From contig NZ_JAIRAU010000039.1 of the NCBI RefSeq assembly GCF_020073745.1, positions 62,001 through 126,000 of the forward strand: DNA of 64,000 nucleotides, written 5' to 3'. How positions within the stretch are numbered: the first letter of the stretch is position 1; each line of letters begins with the position of its first letter. The DNA comes from Nannocystis pusilla. GTDB lineage: Bacteria > Myxococcota_A > Polyangia > Nannocystales > Nannocystaceae. Under the pieces are notes generated by a model, which was given only the letters and a program-made list of their open reading frames with translations, had not been told where the DNA came from and ran no database searches. The position numbers and the translations under genes are program-made. This document shows positions 34,901-44,385 of this stretch, piece after piece.

Positions 34901-36642
34901 CGGAGGTCAGCTTCCTCGAGCGCGAGCGGCTGTTCAACCTGCCGCGCTCGCAGTGGTCCGACTACGACGCGAGCAGGTTGAGCCCGGGGGGCGGCGTGTT
35001 CCCGCGCAACTCCAAGTCGCTCGACCTCTCGCCGGAGGCCCGCAGCCTGCTCGGCTTCTCGCCGACCCAGGTCGTCTCGGGCGAGGAGGCGATCCGGGCG
35101 ATCTTGATGCTCAAGGTCGACCTGTGCTGGATGGGCGGCATCGGCACCTACGTGAAGAGCAAGGACGAGACCCACGCCGACGTCGGCGACAAGGCCAACG
35201 ACGCCGTGCGGGTCAACGCCAACCAGCTGCGCTTCCGCGTCATGGGCGAGGGCGCCAACCTGGCGATCACCGACCGCGGTCGCCCGGCCTTCGCGCGGAT
35301 CGGCGGCCAGAACTACACCTCGTTCCTCGACAACTCCGGCGGCGTCGACACCTCGGACCACGAGGTCAACATCAAGATCCTGTTCGCGCCGCTGCTGGCG
35401 AGCGGCAAGGTCACCCGCGAGCGCCGCAACGAGCTCCTCAAGGCCGCCGCCACCGAGGTGTGCGACATGGTGCTGGCCAACAACCGCTCGCAGAGCCGCA
35501 TGGTCAGCTACGACGTCCGCCGCTCCAAGGTCGACGTCTACCGCTACGCGCGCACGCTGTCCTATCTCGTGCAGCACGTGCCGTTCAACCCCGACACGTT
35601 CGCCCTGCCGACCGAGGACGAGCTGGCCAACCGCGCCCGCAAGGGCATCGGCCTGTTCAAGTGCGACGCCTCGACGCTGTGCGCCTACGCGAAGATGCTG
35701 GTCTACCGCGTGCTCCTCGACGGCGAGCCGCTGTCCGAGGGCCTGGTCGACCGCATGGTCCGCGAGTACTTCCCGGCCGCGATCGTCGACGCCGCCGAGG
35801 GCGCCGTGAAGTCCCACCTGCTGCGCCGCGAGATCGCGACGACGATGGTGGTCAACCGGATCGTCGACAACGCCGGCGCGACCTTCTTCCCCGAGCTCAT
35901 GACCAGCACGGGCCGGCCCGCGCACGCGATCGCCGAGGCGTACATGACCGCGTCCGCCGCCGGCGACGTCGACGCGCTGCGCCGCGACCTCTACGCCAGC
36001 GAGGACAAGAACCGCCAGGAGGCGGTCTACCGCGCGATGCACGTCGTCGAGGCCGCCCTCGAGGAGACCACCGTGGTCCTGCTCGAGGCCGACGCCTACG
36101 CCTCGATCGATCAGCGGACGATCGATCGCGCCCGCGAGCTGCTCGACCACGTCGAGCACGCCCTGCCCGCCAGCCAGATCCCGCTGCTCCACGCGCGCGC
36201 GCACGAGTTCGAGTCGGCCGGCTTCGCCCCGGCGCTGGCCGGCCGCCTGGCGCGGATCGAGCACCTCACCGGCGCGCTGTCGTCCCTGCGGGTGGCCGCC
36301 GAGACCGGCCGCGACCCGCTCGACGTGCTGCGCCTGCGCCTGCAAGTCGCCGCCGACATGCACCTGCGGGCCCTGCAGGACGCCCTCGCGCGCATGGTCT
36401 ACCAGTCGCCGTGGGACGGCCCGGCCGCCAAGGCGCTGTCGCGCCAGCTCCACGGCCACCTCGGGCGGCTCGTCCAGGCGGTCGAGGGCGACGACGTCGG
36501 GGGCATGATCGGCCGCCTGGGCCTCGACGGCATCCGCCGCCAGGGCGCGGCGATGCTCGAAGGCGGCGTCACCATCCCCGGCATCGTGCTGTTCGACGAC
36601 CACCTGCGTCGCCAGCTGCCCGGCGTGGACATCCGCAAGTAG
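31927..36642 (+). CDS. NAD-specific glutamate dehydrogenase, large (GDH-180-like) type
   Basis: Large NAD-dependent glutamate dehydrogenase of 1571 aa, converting glutamate to 2-oxoglutarate and ammonium; it links amino-acid use to the TCA cycle. Start ATG at 31927. The long N-terminal regulatory part (~1-700) has ACT-like segments; the dehydrogenase core lies around residues 760-1180 with RGGIRFSDRPDDFRTEI, MVKNVLIVPVGAKGGFVL (substrate lysines), ITAVGVGDMSGDVFGNG (Rossmann dinucleotide motif) and KAFNHAHVFIDP-type context. A C-terminal helical region completes the family pattern. Length is typical of the 180-kDa class. A palindrome at 32385-32398 encodes HVPEDIEDR in the N-terminal part. 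A hairpin follows the gene. Confidence 0.95.
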   Translation: MATQKLSNQRIHEVQQVLASYVPKLPGTDVNLLAALCKAVLTSVDLRDIRRVASAELVEQLEQVLSTIRTRGRGEINSVVRRRDDSVVLESCLEDQPFLVSSLRALFGAERLEIASLMNAVIKVRRDAGGNLTSIGMGAPESVIRVELDAGQHVPEDIEDRFRLRLRIVQAMVRDFQPMKRRLQDLADDYLRAANAESNDRSLTLRETEGMVRWLCEENLVLLGVEEYDDKGHRISALGTAAVNLSERDADRFAAYARDLDRTVRYHRSNEESPVHRSGKPGHFVVTRVGRDGQPVGTCLINGLFTYKALHTPPEEIPFLRVMLRKLLTERSVSIDSHRGKSLTNAFNSLPLEYLLTQSEDSIWELTDRVLRAEVEGGSDVHINVGEDGRFVFAFVSLPREQFNDELRLQVQEKLQREFGATYSDFGVYMDRYDNAIIHYYMTGPTPFAAVDTERVRAEVLALAKGWNERLREALSELAPPDQVEELFELYHGAFSEEHKRRAGDQRLLGDLRCIENIRRGAEFDFDLYVSVTGDHPGSLNMRVFSRKAMNLSDELPLIGSFGFKVVDEYARPVHIAHATPFELDNYRLDVRPERIPAVMSRADEIRATLRQVYAGTMGRDSLNQLIVSTTLTALEVEILRAYVAYLHQVRCPFTSALIRQTLVAYPTVASALVSWLDARYDPTSASPQLAEVTDKTLEAELRDVADYTADRVLRAVADVVRATLRTNAFVIKAQPGARRDQAPAMAFKFDGQRVPFGPDPKPLREIFVYHPDFEGVHLRGGRVARGGIRFSDRPDDFRTEIHGLMATQMVKNVLIVPVGAKGGFVLRQAPTDRNELRAAGDRYYQIFVEALLSVTDNVVDGEVVTPPGILHTEGPDPYLVVAADKGTAHLSDTANSVSMTHKFWLDDAFASGGSNGYDHKATGITARGAWETTKRNFREMGIDPETDVITAVGVGDMSGDVFGNGLLRSRTIKLLAAFNHAHVFIDPTPDPEVSFLERERLFNLPRSQWSDYDASRLSPGGGVFPRNSKSLDLSPEARSLLGFSPTQVVSGEEAIRAILMLKVDLCWMGGIGTYVKSKDETHADVGDKANDAVRVNANQLRFRVMGEGANLAITDRGRPAFARIGGQNYTSFLDNSGGVDTSDHEVNIKILFAPLLASGKVTRERRNELLKAAATEVCDMVLANNRSQSRMVSYDVRRSKVDVYRYARTLSYLVQHVPFNPDTFALPTEDELANRARKGIGLFKCDASTLCAYAKMLVYRVLLDGEPLSEGLVDRMVREYFPAAIVDAAEGAVKSHLLRREIATTMVVNRIVDNAGATFFPELMTSTGRPAHAIAEAYMTASAAGDVDALRRDLYASEDKNRQEAVYRAMHVVEAALEETTVVLLEADAYASIDQRTIDRARELLDHVEHALPASQIPLLHARAHEFESAGFAPALAGRLARIEHLTGALSSLRVAAETGRDPLDVLRLRLQVAADMHLRALQDALARMVYQSPWDGPAAKALSRQLHGHLGRLVQAVEGDDVGGMIGRLGLDGIRRQGAAMLEGGVTIPGIVLFDDHLRRQLPGVDIRK
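32381..32400. repeat. TGTCC-N4-GGACA palindrome inside NAD-GDH gene
   Basis: Exact core TGTCC-CCGA-GGACA at 32385-32398, preceded by AACA. It encodes VPED in the regulatory N-terminal region. Confidence 0.8.
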
Positions 36643-36681
36643 TCGGACCTCGCACCCCGGAGAGCGATCTCCGAAAAATTC

Positions 36682-36712
36682 AACGGCCTGGCGGCGTACC
36701 CGCCAGGCCGTT
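36682..36712 (+). terminator. Hairpin after NAD-GDH gene
   Basis: Perfect 13-base arms AACGGCCTGGCGG / CCGCCAGGCCGTT around a five-base loop, 40 bases after the stop. No T-run follows, so it could be a rho-dependent or stabilising 3' structure rather than a classical terminator. Confidence 0.6.
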
Positions 36713-37052
36713 GTCGTGTCCGCTGGCCCGGAAGCGCGGCCTTGCCCCGCCAGATCGACGTTCTCGCCCCCTCGGCGGGCCCGCAGCGGGCCCTGAAACA
36801 ACGCCCGTCACCCGCCAATGCTGGACGCAAACGTGCGACGGAGTGGGGCGAACCCGGTCATACGCAGGCATGCGAAGCCAATTAGCCAGTTGCGCTTGTT
36901 CCGTAGGATATGCCATGCTGGCCGCACGGAAATGAGGATCGGCGGGTAAGGATTTCTCCCAGAGCGAGCCCAACCGCCAACTCGAACATGTGCGCGCCCC
37001 TCACACTGTGGGCCGCGCCCCGACAGCTCCAAAACGACCTCACGAGGGACCC
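36713..37052. other. Intergenic region before lipoprotein gene
   Basis: About 340 bases with lower GC than the neighbours. The stretch TTGCGCTTGTTCCGTAGGATATG near 36890-36912 could hold a promoter for the downstream lipoprotein gene, but no element is convincing enough to place. Nothing else is visible. Confidence 0.4.
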
Positions 37053-38012
37053 ATGAAGAAGTTCAGCTTGGTTTCTAGCCTGCTCTGTACCGCGCTGGTG
37101 TTCGGCTGCGGCGATGACGGCAAGCCCGGGGCGACGGGCGCCACCAACCCCACGACGATGGACACCAACCAGACGGGCGACGAGACCGAGGGTGACACGT
37201 CGTCGGGCAACGCCACCGAGTCGCCCACGTCGACCTCGCCGGGCACGAACCCGACGATGCCGTCGACGGACCCGACCGGCGACGCCACCACCGGCGACAC
37301 GACCGAGGGCTCCTTCATCACGCCGCCCGACGGCGGCGGCGGGACCAAGGAGTGCGATCCGTGGACCCAGGACTGCCCGGCCGGCGAGAAGTGCATGCCC
37401 TACTCGGGCGACGGCGACTTCTCGTGGGAGTCGCTCAAGTGCACGCCGGTCATGGAGAACCCCGGCCAGACCGGTGACCCGTGCACCGTCGAGGGCAACG
37501 GCGTCAGCGGCATCGACAGCTGCGACGTCGGCCACATGTGCTGGAACACCGACCCGGAGACCGGCGAAGGCAGCTGCATCCGCTTCTGCAGCGGCTCGCC
37601 CGACGCCCCGACCTGCGACGTCCCCAACACCACGTGCACGATCGTCAACGAGGGCGTGCTCATCCTCTGCCTGCCGTCGTGCGACCCGCTGATCCAGAAC
37701 TGCGAGGGCGGCGACCTGTGCATCCCGAACGACACGGGTGACTTCATCTGCGTGCTCGACGCGTCGGGCGAAGAGGGCCAGGAGTTCGACCCGTGCGAGT
37801 ACGCCAACGCGTGCGACCCGGGCCTGTACTGCTTCAACTCCCCGTACGCCGTCGAGTGCAGCCCCGACTCGGCCGGCTGCTGCCTCCCGTTCTGCGACCT
37901 GTCCGCGGCCAACACCTGCAACGGCGCCAACGCCGAGTGCATCGCCCTCTACGAGGAGGGCACCGCGCCTCCCGGATACGAGAACGTCGGCTTCTGCGGC
38001 ATCCCGCAGTGA
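37053..38012 (+). CDS. Cysteine-rich lipoprotein
   Basis: Predicted lipoprotein of 319 aa, start ATG at 37053 with a GAGGG ribosome site. Leader MKKFSLVSSLLCTALVFGCG with lipobox F-G-C. A Thr/Asp/Gly-rich linker (~22-90) is followed by a globular region with about two dozen cysteines arranged in CDPWTQDCPAGEKC, DSCDVGHMCW, CDPLIQNCEGGDLC and CDPGLYCF units. The spacing C-D-P-x3-(N/D)-C-x-G-x2-C recurs, so several small disulfide-bonded modules are likely, as in the myxobacterial Cys-rich surface repeats. No catalytic motif. A strong hairpin with T-run follows. Confidence 0.8.
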   Translation: MKKFSLVSSLLCTALVFGCGDDGKPGATGATNPTTMDTNQTGDETEGDTSSGNATESPTSTSPGTNPTMPSTDPTGDATTGDTTEGSFITPPDGGGGTKECDPWTQDCPAGEKCMPYSGDGDFSWESLKCTPVMENPGQTGDPCTVEGNGVSGIDSCDVGHMCWNTDPETGEGSCIRFCSGSPDAPTCDVPNTTCTIVNEGVLILCLPSCDPLIQNCEGGDLCIPNDTGDFICVLDASGEEGQEFDPCEYANACDPGLYCFNSPYAVECSPDSAGCCLPFCDLSAANTCNGANAECIALYEEGTAPPGYENVGFCGIPQ

Positions 38013-38044
38013 GCCCCCGCGGGCTCCTGCCCGCCCCCGCCGTC

Positions 38045-38084
38045 GCAGCCGCCTTCCCCACGGGGAGGCGGCTGTGCCGCTTTC
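38045..38084 (+). terminator. Terminator-like hairpin after Cys-rich lipoprotein
   Basis: CAGCCGCCTTCCCC (38046-38059) pairs with GGGGAGGCGGCTG (38062-38074) with one bulged base, followed by TGCCGCTTTCTCC. Stem strength, position and T-rich tail suit an intrinsic terminator. Confidence 0.65.
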
Positions 38085-38096
38085 TCCGCCCTGGTG

Positions 38097-38175
38097 CCAT
38101 GCCCCTTCCGACATGCTCGCTCAAACATGTCCGGAGCGACATGCGCGAAGCATCATGCCCGAACGGACAGCCTGG
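38097..38175. repeat. Palindrome cluster between convergent genes
   Basis: Units CCATGCCCCTTCCGACATG, CAAACATGTCCGGAGCGACATG, GCATCATGCCCGAACGGACAG in a row, between the Cys-rich lipoprotein and the convergent TPR lipoprotein. Confidence 0.75.
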
Positions 38176-38241
38176 CGACGCGACCCACGCGTGACCCGGT
38201 CCAGGGCCGCCACGGCGCACCCGGGCCGCGCCGGCGCCCGC

Positions 38242-39336
38242 TCACTTGCCGCAGGCGCCCAGGGCCGCCTTGGCCTGGGCCAGCGCGTCGGGCTTGGGGC
38301 TCTTGGCGGCGAACGCCTTGAGCGCCTCCTTGGCCGGCTTGCACTGCTTGGCCTGCGCCAGGGCGCCGACCTTGCGGACGTGCGCCGACGCCAGCTCGGG
38401 CTTGAGGCTCAGCGCCTTGTCGAGCTTGCCGAGCGCGCCGTCGGGCCCGTCGAGCCGCCCGAGCTTGGCCAGCGCGGCCCCCCACTCGCTCCACACGACC
38501 GCCTGATCGGGCAGGCGCGCCGCCAGGTCGGCCAGGTGCACCAGCGCCTCGTCGGGGCGCTCGAGCTTGACCAACGCGCGCGCCAGGCCGAGCTTGGCGT
38601 CGTTGTCGTCGGGTCGCTTCTGCAGCGCGACCGAGAACTCGACCTGCGCCTCCCGGACCTTGTCGGCCTCCATCAACAGGTGCCCGAGCGTGCGCCGCAC
38701 CTCGGCGTCGTCGGGGGCCAGCGAGGCCGCCTTCGTCGCCGCCGCCAGCGCCTCGTCGCGCTTGCCGAGCTCGCGGTCGACCTGGACCAGCAGGAACAGC
38801 ACGTCGACGTCCTCGGGGGCCAGCCGGTTGGCCTCGACCAGCGCCGCCGCGGCGCGATCGTTCTGCCCGCGCGCGTGCGCGGCCCGGCCGAGGTTGTAGT
38901 GCGCGTCGGGGAAGTCGGGCTTGGCCGCGATCGCGGCCTCGAACGCCGCGACCGCCTCGTCGAAGCGCCCGGTGTCGAGCGCGATCGCGCCGATGCCGTT
39001 GTGCGCCGGGTAGAACTTCGGGTCGATGCGCACCGCCTCCTGCCACGCCGCGACCGCGTCCTCGGGGCGGCCGGCCTGCGCCAGCGCGATCCCGCGGGCG
39101 TAGTGGAGCTCCTTGTCACCTGGCTTTTTGGCCAGGGCCTCGTCGAGCACCGCGATCGCCTCGGCGGTCTTGCCGGCGTGCATCAGCTGGCCGCTGCGCT
39201 CGATCGGCGGCGCCTCGGGCAGGCGCTCGTCCTCGCCGGCCACGTCGCCCGGCGGCGTCGAGTCGGTCTGGCCCTTCGGGGTGCACGCCAGCAGCGCGGC
39301 GGCGGCGAACAAACGGAGTGTCCGGGGGAACGACAC
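38242..39336 (-). CDS. TPR lipoprotein
   Basis: Predicted lipoprotein of 364 aa from the GTG at 39336, leader SFPRTLRLFAAAALLACTP (lipobox L-A-C). After a short linker come about eight TPR units spanning ~50-340, with the consensus visible as AIAVLDEALAKKPGDKELHYARG, DAVAAWQEAVRIDPKFYPAH and DEAVAAFEAAIAAKPDFPDAHYNLG. It resembles outer-membrane assembly or secretion-associated TPR lipoproteins, but nothing shows a specific partner. It is the last gene before the penicillin-acylase homologue reading in the same direction upstream. Confidence 0.85.
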   Translation of the reverse strand: MSFPRTLRLFAAAALLACTPKGQTDSTPPGDVAGEDERLPEAPPIERSGQLMHAGKTAEAIAVLDEALAKKPGDKELHYARGIALAQAGRPEDAVAAWQEAVRIDPKFYPAHNGIGAIALDTGRFDEAVAAFEAAIAAKPDFPDAHYNLGRAAHARGQNDRAAAALVEANRLAPEDVDVLFLLVQVDRELGKRDEALAAATKAASLAPDDAEVRRTLGHLLMEADKVREAQVEFSVALQKRPDDNDAKLGLARALVKLERPDEALVHLADLAARLPDQAVVWSEWGAALAKLGRLDGPDGALGKLDKALSLKPELASAHVRKVGALAQAKQCKPAKEALKAFAAKSPKPDALAQAKAALGACGK

Positions 39337-39418
39337 CGGCCGACTATACCCGCATTCCCCCGCGCCCGCGCGACCCGCGGGGCGCCCGCCGGCGCGCACA
39401 CGCGGGCGCGCGCGACCC

Positions 39419-42028
39419 TCACGGCTCGAGCGTGACCGTCTCCGCCGTGGCCGCCTCGACCTCGTGGCGACGGAACGGATAGTGGTGATAGCGATCCTCG
39501 ATCCAGTCCGACCGCGTGTCGGCGAAGTGCGGGCTCGCCGGATCGGCGCTGTTGCCCGGCGGGAAGTTGACCACCGCCTGCGGCACGCCGTCGGCGGCGA
39601 AGCTCGTCACCACGCGGAACACCGCGCCGTCGTTCGACTCGAACCGCGGCTGCACGTCGAGGTTCTCGTCGAAGAACGAGCTGCCCGAGACGTTGACCGT
39701 GTCCTCGCCGCCGTCGGTCGGGTGCCAGCCGCCGTCGAGCTCGCCGCCGTAGGCGTTGCGGAAGCCGGTGCCGTGGCGGTCGCCCCAGCGGTAGCGGTGC
39801 GGCGACACGGCGCCGAACTCGGCGGTCAGCCAGTCGGCCGCGTCGACCAGCGCCTCCATCACGAGGATGTCGCGGCCCTGCTGCATCAGCTCGTTTGCGT
39901 TGGGGTACATGCCGGTCGCCGCCAGCGCCGCGAACTTCAGCGCGTACACCGGCGACGCGTCCATGATCGACGGGAACACCAGCGCCAGGTCGTCCTCGAA
40001 GATCCGCTTGACCAGGAAGTGGGCGAACGCGTGGAACGCCAGCGCGCCGGACTCCCGGCGGTCCATGCGGCGGTTCCACGTCTTCGTCAGCAGCTCGTTC
40101 AGCACCTCGAGGTCCTTGCGCCCGCGGTAGGCCAGCAGCGTGTCGTCGGTCGCGACCTTGGCGTACACCTCGGCGAGCACCGGCAACATCTTGTCGGCCA
40201 CCAGGCTGTGCGTGTCGGACTGGATCGCCTGCATGTCGGCGACCGTGACCTTGCCGGCCTGCGTGAGCTCCTGCAGCCGCTGCTCGACGCGCCCCGCCCG
40301 GTAGCCCGGGTCGTAGTAGGCGCCGTAGTACCAGGGGTCGTTGCTGAGGTCGCCGTCGCCGGTGAAGCCCCACGGGTCGTTGTTGGCGGTGACGATGAAG
40401 CCGGTCTGCGGCGCCCGGCTGCGCGGCAGCTTGTCGGCCGGCAGGAACGCCCCGGTCCACACGAAGTCGGGGTCGTCGCCGCTCACCACCGTCACCGGCA
40501 TCTTGCGCCCGCCCGGCGCGCCGCGGTCGGGCACGTTGGTGTTGAGGTGGTAGGTGATGCCGTTGGCGTCGGCGGCCATCCAGTTGAACGTGCCGACCTC
40601 GATGAGGTCGACCGCCTCCTCCCACTCGTCGATCGACTGCGCCCTGCCCATGCCGAGGAACGCCTGCGCCTCGTTGGTGCCGCGGAAGCCGGTCCAGTTG
40701 ATCAGCAGCCGGCGGTTGGACGCGACCACCAGCGCCGGGTCGAGCGGCAGCGCGTCGCCGGTGAGCACCCCGTAGCCCTCGACGTCGCCGACGCGGAAGC
40801 TGCGGTCGCCCATGCCCGCGACCTTGATCACCTCGTCGCGCCAGACCACCGGCGCCTTCTTGCCGCCGATGTCGATCGTCGTCTCGTCGGGCGCCAGCAG
40901 CACCTCGTAGAGGTCCATGCAGTCGGCGAAGCCGGTGGTCGCGGCCCACTGGACCTTGCGGTTGTGGCCGAGCTGCACGCCCGGCAGGCCGGCGAAGCCG
41001 AACCCGGCGACGTCGAATTCGCCGCCGGCGTCGGCGCTGTTGAGGTGCACCGCGTAGACCACCGAGGGGCTCTGCAGCGGCTGGTGCGGGTCGTTGGCGA
41101 TCATCGGCCTGCCGTTGGCGGTGAACCGCCCGTCGACCGACCAGTTGTTGCTGCCGACCACGCGGAAGCCGGACAGCGCCTGGTGCAGGCGACGCAGCTG
41201 CACGGCGGCGTCGGCCGGCAGCGCGCGGTCTGGCTCATGGGACCTGCTCTTTGCGACCTGTCCCGAAGACTTGTTCGGCTCCGGCGCCCCCGGGGCCGGC
41301 GCGGCGCCGGACGACGGCCGATCCTCCGGCGGCACCGTGTAGGCCTCCCAGCCCGGGCGCGGCAGCTGGACGATCTCGAGCACCGCGGGCAGGAAGCGGG
41401 AGACGACGGTGGCGAGGAACTCGTACTCGAGCACGTTCGAGTTGCCGAAGCTGATCATCTTGCCGATCACCAGCGCGTCGACCGGCTCCCACGGCTCGGG
41501 CGCGTAGTTCAGCTCGGCCTTGCCGAACCCGTACGGCAGCGGCGCCGCGCCCGAGTTGACCTCCTCGATGCGGCGGTTGACGCCGGCGATCCACGCGGCG
41601 AACAGCCGGTAGTCCTCGGGGCTCTCGGCCAGCAGCCGCTCGGCGTCGAGCTTGCCCCACCGCGGGAAATTGAAGAGGCGCGAGATCCGGTCCTCGTCGA
41701 CCTTGCTCTCGCCCAGCACCTCGGCCCCGCGCCCGTACGCGCGGCGCCGCATCAGGTCCATCTGGAACAGGCGATCGACCGCGACCTGGTAGCCCGCCGC
41801 GAAGAACACGTCGGCGTCGGTCTCGCCGTAGATGTGCGGCACGCCGCGCACATCGATGTGGATGTCGACCGGGGCCGACAGGCCCGGGAACACCTCCGGA
41901 TCGCCGAGGTCGCCGGTGTCGCCCGTGTCGCCCGTGGTGTCGCCCGAGGGCCCCGAGTCGGCGGGGTTGCAGGCGACGAGCAGCGAGACGAGTAGCGCGC
42001 GAGTCACAGGAGCGAGGCGACAGAGCAT
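39419..42028 (-). CDS. Penicillin acylase family protein (Ntn hydrolase)
   Basis: Exported N-terminal-nucleophile amidohydrolase of 869 aa; substrates may be acyl-homoserine lactones or other amides. Leader LAPVTRALLVSLLVACNP has a lipobox; the ATG at 42028 is used, with a GTG at 42007 as alternative. The alpha-chain part (~35-230) includes IYGETDADVFFAAGYQVAVDRLFQMDL. Processing should occur before the nucleophile serine in GSNNW (VVGSNNWSVDG), with ANDPHQ, LPGVQLGHN and RGTNEAQAFL-type motifs in the beta chain. The spacer between chains contains a palindrome-encoded stretch (NKSSGQVAKSRSHEPDRALP), a tolerant position for inserted sequence. Confidence 0.9.
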   Translation of the reverse strand: MLCRLAPVTRALLVSLLVACNPADSGPSGDTTGDTGDTGDLGDPEVFPGLSAPVDIHIDVRGVPHIYGETDADVFFAAGYQVAVDRLFQMDLMRRRAYGRGAEVLGESKVDEDRISRLFNFPRWGKLDAERLLAESPEDYRLFAAWIAGVNRRIEEVNSGAAPLPYGFGKAELNYAPEPWEPVDALVIGKMISFGNSNVLEYEFLATVVSRFLPAVLEIVQLPRPGWEAYTVPPEDRPSSGAAPAPGAPEPNKSSGQVAKSRSHEPDRALPADAAVQLRRLHQALSGFRVVGSNNWSVDGRFTANGRPMIANDPHQPLQSPSVVYAVHLNSADAGGEFDVAGFGFAGLPGVQLGHNRKVQWAATTGFADCMDLYEVLLAPDETTIDIGGKKAPVVWRDEVIKVAGMGDRSFRVGDVEGYGVLTGDALPLDPALVVASNRRLLINWTGFRGTNEAQAFLGMGRAQSIDEWEEAVDLIEVGTFNWMAADANGITYHLNTNVPDRGAPGGRKMPVTVVSGDDPDFVWTGAFLPADKLPRSRAPQTGFIVTANNDPWGFTGDGDLSNDPWYYGAYYDPGYRAGRVEQRLQELTQAGKVTVADMQAIQSDTHSLVADKMLPVLAEVYAKVATDDTLLAYRGRKDLEVLNELLTKTWNRRMDRRESGALAFHAFAHFLVKRIFEDDLALVFPSIMDASPVYALKFAALAATGMYPNANELMQQGRDILVMEALVDAADWLTAEFGAVSPHRYRWGDRHGTGFRNAYGGELDGGWHPTDGGEDTVNVSGSSFFDENLDVQPRFESNDGAVFRVVTSFAADGVPQAVVNFPPGNSADPASPHFADTRSDWIEDRYHHYPFRRHEVEAATAETVTLEP
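41238..41275. repeat. Degenerate palindrome cluster in acylase spacer
   Basis: GGGACCTGCTC followed by GACCTGTCCCGAAGAC. It lies in frame in the peptide between the predicted alpha and beta chains. Confidence 0.6.
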
Positions 42029-42031
42029 GTT

Positions 42032-42057
42032 GGCATGAACTTTTGCGCAGGTTCATG
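42032..42057. repeat. GCATGAAC inverted repeat upstream of acylase gene
   Basis: Perfect 8-base arms GCATGAAC / GTTCATGC around a ten-base loop, just upstream of the acylase start. It could be an operator; its sequence differs from the dispersed palindrome family. Confidence 0.5.
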
Positions 42058-42164
42058 CACACAGCAAGCCCCATGAGCGCCGGCCCGCGGCGCTCCGCGG
42101 CGGCGCCCGCGTGCGTCTCACGACGGAGCATCGGCACTCGCGAACGCGCGAGTGCCGGCGGTCG

Positions 42165-43919
<1,755 letters not shown>

Positions 43920-43958
43920 CGTCGCTCTCCTTCGGCTCTCGAACTCGTCGGGTGGAAC

Positions 43959-44363
43959 TCAGGGCGCGGCGAGCACGTGCCTGTCGAGGACGAAGCACAC
44001 GAACTCGCCGCTGAACACGACCTCGCCGCCGGCCTCGCGCACGACCTCGACCGCGACCATGCGCTTTCGGCCATGTTCGCTGGAACATGTCGCTCGGGCC
44101 AGCACGGCCTCGCCGACCCGCACCGGCTTGAGGAACTTGACCGTCGCCGAGCCGAGCACGACGTTGGGGTCGTTGACAGCCAGCATCGCCGCGTAGTCGG
44201 CGGCGCCGAACACGAAGCCGCCGTGACACAGGCCGTGGTCGTCGGCGGCCATCACCGGCGTCGCCACCAGCCGCACCTCGGCCCGCCCGGGCGCGACCGT
44301 GACCGGCGCGCCGCACAGGCTGGGGTCGATCCGCGGGTGAGTGGCGATCGCGGCGGCCGTCAT
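43959..44363 (-). CDS. Hotdog-fold thioesterase (PaaI/YbgC-like)
   Basis: Acyl-CoA thioesterase-type protein of 134 aa, start ATG at 44363. The hotdog helix is visible as DDHGLCHGGFVFGAADYAAMLAVN, with the H-G-G/F-V-F pattern and a downstream strand series SATVKFLKPVRVGEAVLARA and MVAVEVVREAGGEVVFSGEFVCFV. It is 39 bases upstream of the HACL2-like gene, so both are likely co-transcribed. A palindrome (44072-44089) encodes CSSEHGR between two strands, at a loop that is variable in the family. Confidence 0.85.
   Translation of the reverse strand: MTAAAIATHPRIDPSLCGAPVTVAPGRAEVRLVATPVMAADDHGLCHGGFVFGAADYAAMLAVNDPNVVLGSATVKFLKPVRVGEAVLARATCSSEHGRKRMVAVEVVREAGGEVVFSGEFVCFVLDRHVLAAP
44072..44089. 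repeat. CATGTTC-N4-GAACATG inverted repeat inside thioesterase gene
   Basis: Perfect seven-base arms (44072-44078, 44083-44089). A family variant with TTC/GAA in place of TCC/GGA. Confidence 0.65.
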
Positions 44364-44385
44364 CGCCGCCGCTTATAGCACGGCC

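Noticed and set aside
36682..36712. Classical rho-independent terminator
   Set aside because: The stem is perfect but no T-run follows, so I kept it only as a hairpin with lower confidence.
31762..36801. A minus-strand open frame of about 1680 codons opposite NAD-GDH
   Set aside because: Composition (Val/Ala/Asp/Arg runs) is that of a shadow frame; the plus frame is a complete glutamate dehydrogenase.
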